Assembly: GCA_003402705.1 (NCBI GenBank)
Contig: QQNF01000027.1
Location: 1-46,038, forward strand
Direction: 5' to 3'
Length of the DNA: 46,038 bases
DNA from: Verrucomicrobiota bacterium
GTDB lineage: Bacteria > Verrucomicrobiota > Verrucomicrobiia > Verrucomicrobiales > V1-33
Shown here: piece after piece, positions 42,280 to 46,038 of the stretch
Position numbering within the stretch: position 1 is the first letter of the stretch
Layout: every line of letters begins with the position of its first letter
Made by a program: the position numbers and the translations under genes
The notes under the pieces: generated by a model
Told to the model about the DNA's origin: nothing
The model's database searches: none
Seen by the model: only the letters and a program-made list of their open reading frames with translations

Positions 42280-43302
42280 ATGAAAAAAACCTGTTTCCTG
42301 ACGCTGATTGCTGCTGAGGCACTGACCCCGATGACGAGTCGGGGGCAGAGTGCTGGCCCTGTGATCGGGTATTACCGGGTGGATGTTCCTGCCGGGCAAT
42401 CGGCGTGGGTGTGTGGATTGGTGACGATGACGGAGTTTCAGGCGCAGGCGACGTCGGTGGCTCCGGGAGTGCCGCTGGCGGATGGGACGCCGACGTCGGT
42501 GATCACGCAGTCGGCGGCAAATTGGTCGGCACCGTTTCCACTGCATTACGTGGAGATTCTGAGTGCGGGGGCGGCGCAGGGGGCGGTGCTGGACATTGTT
42601 GGGAGTACGGCGACGACCGTGCGGGTGCGTGGGGCGATTTCGGGGACGCCGGTATTCTGCATTCGGAAGCACGCGACGCTGGCGACGATTTTCAAAGGGC
42701 TTGGGGGGATGGTGGATTTTCAGGATTCGCTGACCCTGTATAATTCCGACAATTCGCTGAGTTCGTATTTTCCTGCGGGCGGTGGGAACTGGGTGGCGGA
42801 GGATTTTTTCACGCCGGCGAATGACACGGTGATTTATCCCGGGCAGGGATTTATTCTGTCGTCGACGCCTGACACGGTGATTACGATTGGTGGTGGGGAG
42901 GTGGCGTATGTGAAGAGCGGGCCGACGCAGGTGCCGGTGTACCGCGGGCAGACGAATGTGGTGGGGCCGATCACGCCGCTGGTGGCGACGAGTCCTGCGG
43001 ATCCGCTGTATGGGTTGACGTCGACGAGCACGGTGGCTGGTGGGAATCTGACATTGGGGTCATTGGGGCTGACGAATTCCGGGTTGGAGGAATTTGTGGA
43101 TTCGATCACGCTGTTTCTGCAGGGTGGGGAGTTGAATCCATCGGGGTCATATTATGTGGGGTTGGGGACGGTGTATGCGGATGACTTTTTCACGCCTGCG
43201 GATGACGCGTTGTTGAGGAATGGGGCGGCGGTGATTATTTCTGCGGAGAGTGCGGATCGGGTGTGGAAGCAGACGCCGACGTATCCTGGGGCGGGCAACT
43301 GA
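42280..43302 (+). CDS. TIGR02597-type exported protein
   Basis: Exported protein of 340 residues from ATG 42280 (MKKTCFLTL, signal peptide to about residue 24). The start of the mature part, GYYRVDVPAGQSAW, and the whole plan match the Verrucomicrobium paralogous family TIGR02597, of unknown function. It contains an internal duplication: EDFFTPAND at about 173-181 and ADDFFTPADD at about 300-309, each preceded by a (Q/V)DS(L/I)TL(Y/F) segment and followed by a Gly-rich strand. It is 14 bp upstream of a small PEP-CTERM gene and transcribed with it. TIGR02597 assignment is from memory of the family and needs a profile search. Confidence 0.78.
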   Translation: MKKTCFLTLIAAEALTPMTSRGQSAGPVIGYYRVDVPAGQSAWVCGLVTMTEFQAQATSVAPGVPLADGTPTSVITQSAANWSAPFPLHYVEILSAGAAQGAVLDIVGSTATTVRVRGAISGTPVFCIRKHATLATIFKGLGGMVDFQDSLTLYNSDNSLSSYFPAGGGNWVAEDFFTPANDTVIYPGQGFILSSTPDTVITIGGGEVAYVKSGPTQVPVYRGQTNVVGPITPLVATSPADPLYGLTSTSTVAGGNLTLGSLGLTNSGLEEFVDSITLFLQGGELNPSGSYYVGLGTVYADDFFTPADDALLRNGAAVIISAESADRVWKQTPTYPGAGN

Positions 43303-43316
43303 AGGCGAACAATTTA

Positions 43317-43991
43317 ATGAAGAAACATATGATGACACGTTTTGCACAGATGACATTTGGGGCCGTTGTGGCGGGGGCGTTTGCTGGCGGTGCTGAAGCG
43401 GCCTTGGTGAATATTGCGTCGAACAGTTTTTCCGGTGCTGGGCGGTTGGTGACGACGAGTGCTGGGTTGCCGCTGGCGTTTGGGTCGATTGTGAGGATTG
43501 GGACATTTCCGACGGGGATTCCTGCGGCGACGAGTTTCAGCGTGGTGAGTTCGGCGTTTGTGCCGATTGGGGAGAGTTCGACGGATGCGAATGACGGGAC
43601 GAATGGGCCGTTGACCATCAATGACGTGAACACGCCGAATCCGAGTGCGGCGCGCGGGCATTATGCTGGGACGATCAACTCGGTGCAGAATTCTGATCCG
43701 CGGTTTGCGACGGCGAGTCGGTTGTATGTGTTTGTGCTGAATGCGCCGCCGGAGACGATGGCGAGTGCGACCGAGTGGGCGATTTTTTCGGATGCGTCAT
43801 GGACGATTCCTGCGTCGGGGACGCGGACGATGGCGACGAGTGCGATCACGGATGCGTCGGAGGTGTTTCTGGGTACTTATGATGGGACTAATGCTAAGAT
43901 TCTGATGGTGCCGGTTCCTGAGCCGGGGGTGGCGATGCTTTCCGGTGTGTTTGGGTTAGTGTTGCTGATGGGCGGGCGTCTGCGTCGTTGA
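43317..43991 (+). CDS. small PEP-CTERM exported protein
   Basis: A 224-residue exported protein from ATG 43317, with a signal peptide to about residue 29 (GAVVAGAFAGGAEA) and a C-terminal sorting tail: VPEPG, a hydrophobic run (VAMLSGVFGLVLLM) and the basic end GRLRR. The middle resembles the small beta-rich proteins often found beside TIGR02597 genes (NIASNSFSGAGRL, WAIFSDASWTIPA). An exosortase is needed for processing but is not in this window. It sits between the TIGR02597 and sulfatase genes with gaps of 14 and about 21 bp. Confidence 0.88.
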   Translation: MKKHMMTRFAQMTFGAVVAGAFAGGAEAALVNIASNSFSGAGRLVTTSAGLPLAFGSIVRIGTFPTGIPAATSFSVVSSAFVPIGESSTDANDGTNGPLTINDVNTPNPSAARGHYAGTINSVQNSDPRFATASRLYVFVLNAPPETMASATEWAIFSDASWTIPASGTRTMATSAITDASEVFLGTYDGTNAKILMVPVPEPGVAMLSGVFGLVLLMGGRLRR

Positions 43992-44012
43992 GGGCGAGTG
44001 GTGACATTGGAT

Positions 44013-45371
44013 ATGCCTGCTGAGCGAGATATCGGCGGGGCTGGGAGCGTGTATGCACTCCTGCGTGGGATGGCATTGTGTTTGGTATGGAGTGGAGTGG
44101 TGAGAGGAGGAGGGGAGGATCGACCGGGGATTGTGTTGTGCATGACGGACGATCATGGGTGGGGGGATGTGGGGTATAACGGGTTGAGGAAGATTGGGAC
44201 GCCTGAATTGGATGCGATGGCGGCGGCGGGTTTGAGGTTTGACCGGTTTTATGCGCAGCAGAGTTGTTCACCAGCGCGGGCGTCGGTGATGACGGGTCGG
44301 CATCCGAATCGAATGGGGGTATTCTGGCCGGGGATGCCGCTGCGGCGGAATGAGGTGACGGTGGCGCAGGTGCTGGAGCGGGCGGGGTATGCGACTGGGC
44401 ATTTCGGGAAGTGGCACTTGAATGGCGTGGCAGGGCCGGGGAAGGTGATAGGGGAGGATGATCCGTTGTCGCCGCGGCGGTTTGGGTTTGGGGAGACGTT
44501 TTCGGTGAGCAATTATTTTGAGAGGGACTGGACGTTTGGGAGGAATGGGGTGGCGGAGAAGGCGCGTGGGGATGGATCGGAGGTGATTGTGGCGGAGGCG
44601 TTGCGGTTTATTGGTGGGGCGGTGGAGCGACGGCAGCCGTTTTTTGCGGTGGTGTGGTTTGGGAGTCCGCATGTGCCGCATCAGCCATTGCCGGAAGATT
44701 TGAAGGCGGCGGGAGGGTCTGGGTATTACGGGGAGTTGATAGCGGTGGATCGGGCGATGGGGAAGTTGCGGCGGGGGTTGCGGGGGTTGGGGGTGGGTGA
44801 GAGTACGATGGTGTGGTTTTCGGGGGACAATGGTGGGTGGATTGATCCGGAGCATCCGGAGGCGAACGGGACGAATGCGGGGCTGCGGGGGAGGAAAGGG
44901 GACATGTGGGATGGTGGGTTGAGGGTGCCGGGGCTGGTGGAGTGGCCGAAGCGGATCAAGCCGGGGGTGACGGCGGTGCCTGCTGGGCTGGTGGACATTC
45001 TGCCGACCGTGGCGGATGTGCTGGGACTGACGTTGGATCCGGAGGTGGCGCTGGACGGTGTGAGCCTGCGGGGATTGATGGAAGGGACGATGACGAGTCG
45101 GCCGCGGCCGCTGGGATTCTGGCAGTTTGCGGGCGACCAGGGGCGATTGACGGAGGACTCAGGCCCGTCGGCGTGGAGTGACAACCGTTATAAGCTGGTG
45201 AAGCCTGGGCGGGAGAGGTGGGAGCTGTATGATGTGTTAGAGGACCGCGGGGAGACGAGGGATGTGGCGGCGGGTCATCCGGAGGTGGTGGAGCGGATGA
45301 AGGCAGGGCTGAGGGAGTGGCAGGCGTCGGTGATCCGGAGTTATGGGGCGGGGGAGGGGAAGGCGCGGTGA
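44013..45371 (+). CDS. formylglycine-dependent sulfatase
   Basis: Type I sulfatase of the alkaline phosphatase superfamily, 452 residues from ATG 44013; GTG 43998 or ATG 44070 are alternatives. It has N-terminal metal ligands TDDHGWGDVGYN, the sulfatase signature CSPARASVMTG whose Cys is the formylglycine precursor, GHFGKWHLNG, and further metal-ligand region FSGDNGGW. The N-terminal hydrophobic stretch (ALCLVWSGVV) suggests export. The substrate (sulfated polysaccharide or small ester) cannot be told. It starts about 21 bp after the PEP-CTERM gene, so the three exported proteins may share a transcript. No maturase gene is in view. Confidence 0.92.
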   Translation: MPAERDIGGAGSVYALLRGMALCLVWSGVVRGGGEDRPGIVLCMTDDHGWGDVGYNGLRKIGTPELDAMAAAGLRFDRFYAQQSCSPARASVMTGRHPNRMGVFWPGMPLRRNEVTVAQVLERAGYATGHFGKWHLNGVAGPGKVIGEDDPLSPRRFGFGETFSVSNYFERDWTFGRNGVAEKARGDGSEVIVAEALRFIGGAVERRQPFFAVVWFGSPHVPHQPLPEDLKAAGGSGYYGELIAVDRAMGKLRRGLRGLGVGESTMVWFSGDNGGWIDPEHPEANGTNAGLRGRKGDMWDGGLRVPGLVEWPKRIKPGVTAVPAGLVDILPTVADVLGLTLDPEVALDGVSLRGLMEGTMTSRPRPLGFWQFAGDQGRLTEDSGPSAWSDNRYKLVKPGRERWELYDVLEDRGETRDVAAGHPEVVERMKAGLREWQASVIRSYGAGEGKAR

Positions 45372-45384
45372 GGGTGTTAGATGT

Positions 45385-45509
45385 TAGTCGGAGATGAAGA
45401 TGGCGCGGGTGCCGGGTTGGCGGCGGGTGAAGGCGGCGATTCCGAGGCAGCCGCACTGGCGATGGCTGCTCTCTATCAAGTTGATGATGAGGAGCGGGGG
45501 GTGTGGGCT
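45385..45509 (-). pseudogene. decayed gene fragment (C-terminal end)
   Basis: A 40-codon open stretch on the minus strand ends at a TAA (45385-45387) and has no start codon of its own. It uses C-ending codons exactly like genuine minus-strand genes here, and encodes a plausible protein end (HRQCGCLGIAAFTRR to AIFISD). Upstream, at about 45520-45545, another frame reads MPVNLDV then stops. Together these suggest remains of a gene broken by frameshifts and stops. The original family was not recognised. Confidence 0.3.
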
Positions 45510-45636
45510 TTACCCTGGAGATTCAGACATCAAGATTGACGGGCATGGTTTCGCACGCTAGCGGTCCGAAGAAGTGAATTGGTGGGGGGCAGACAGTTGC
45601 CGGAGGGATGGGAGAGGGGCGGTCTGCCGCGGCTAA

Positions 45637-46038
45637 TCAGAGTGAGGCGGCGAAGGCTTCGAGGGAATCGGAGACAATGGCGGCGCGAAGGAGAGCGCGG
45701 AGTTTTTCGGGATCGGCGATGGCGTTGAGGGAATCGCGGAGGCCGTCCGGGATGGGGCCGAAGCGGAGATCGAGGGCTTCGAGGACGGATTGGCGGCTGG
45801 CGGCGAGGGTGCCTTCCTGGCGGCCTTCTTGGCGGAGATGCTGGGCGAGAGTCATGGCGCTGGTGCGGTGGGCTTGGTTGCGGACACCTTCAATTCTGCG
45901 GAAGACGAGGGGCCTGTCAAATGGGTCGGTGCGATCGAAGACGTAGGGGATGAAGCGGTCGAAAAGGCGGCGGGAGACATGGGAGAGGAGGTTGTTGTCC
46001 CAGACGGCGTTGTCGAGGAGGAGACCGATGGGTTCGGC
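45637..46038 (-). CDS. Rpn/DUF4351-like protein, 5' end cut by the window
   Basis: C-terminal 133 residues of a minus-strand gene that continues past the right edge. The visible part contains LLLDNAVWDNNLLSHVSRRL, then a helical segment with an RQEGRQEG motif, and ends LRALLRAAIVSDSLEAFAASL. Such RQEG repeats followed by LDLRFGP/IPDGLRD are typical of Rpn-type PD-(D/E)XK proteins and DUF4351-like C-termini, which are often multicopy. The nuclease core would lie outside this window, so the assignment is tentative. An internal ATG at 45855 is not the start because the frame is open and coding-like upstream of it. Confidence 0.6.
   Translation of the reverse strand, partial: AEPIGLLLDNAVWDNNLLSHVSRRLFDRFIPYVFDRTDPFDRPLVFRRIEGVRNQAHRTSAMTLAQHLRQEGRQEGTLAASRQSVLEALDLRFGPIPDGLRDSLNAIADPEKLRALLRAAIVSDSLEAFAASL

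Overview
The window looks like a high-GC chromosome segment from a member of the Verrucomicrobiota. The lineage markers are two PEP-CTERM-sorted exported proteins, a protein of the TIGR02597 type, and several secreted families that are abundant in Verrucomicrobia and Planctomycetes (DUF1501, HXXSHH/DUF1552, DUF1592, DUF1549/DUF1553, stand-alone PSCyt1-like cytochromes, a sulfatase). I have no database result; the assignment rests on family recognition. The left edge (1-60) is an 11-bp tandem array and the right edge cuts through a gene, so both ends are contig or window breaks.

Layout. 1-1855: PEP-CTERM beta-helix-like surface protein whose 5' end is lost at the edge. 1856-2746: repeat-rich, gene-free DNA with a pair of 66-bp three-hairpin elements. 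2747-13312, all on the minus strand and read right to left: ahcY, a TPR-like protein, a DUF1592 dihaem-type protein, an HXXSHH/DUF1552 protein, an orphan FtsX-type ABC permease and a DinG-type helicase. 13499-21890, plus strand: trpE, mpl, menF, menD, menH, a small membrane/coiled-coil protein and a family 4 glycosyltransferase; menF to the glycosyltransferase are tightly packed and probably cotranscribed. 21904-24504, minus: mlaE-mlaF-mlaD lipid transporter, divergent from a stand-alone cyclic-nucleotide-binding-fold protein. 25231-28474, plus: gltX-aroE-OGG1-like glycosylase, linked by TGATG stop/start overlaps. 28675-38008, minus: two secreted operons (DUF1549/DUF1553, DUF1501, cytochrome-LRR; then NamZ and a second DUF1501), a LEA-like lipoprotein with a strong terminator, and a DUF4185-like secreted protein. 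38171-42176, plus: leuD, accD, a metallophosphoesterase and pyk. 42280-45371, plus: TIGR02597 protein, small PEP-CTERM protein and sulfatase. 45385-46038: a decayed gene fragment and a truncated Rpn/DUF4351-like gene.

The genes mix housekeeping functions (methyl cycle, aromatic amino acids, menaquinone, cell-wall recycling, fatty-acid and leucine synthesis, glycolysis, tRNA charging, DNA repair) with exported proteins typical of polysaccharide-degrading Verrucomicrobia. No CRISPR array, tRNA, rRNA, complete insertion sequence or prophage is visible.

Three whole-window signals stand out. The plus strand is G-rich almost everywhere, so plus genes use G-ending codons and minus genes C-ending codons; the first gene breaks this rule. 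Shine-Dalgarno sequences are mostly absent, while three separate plus-strand genes carry a T6 run 8-9 nt before ATG. Intergenic DNA carries families of small hairpin-forming and TTTGA-type repeats.
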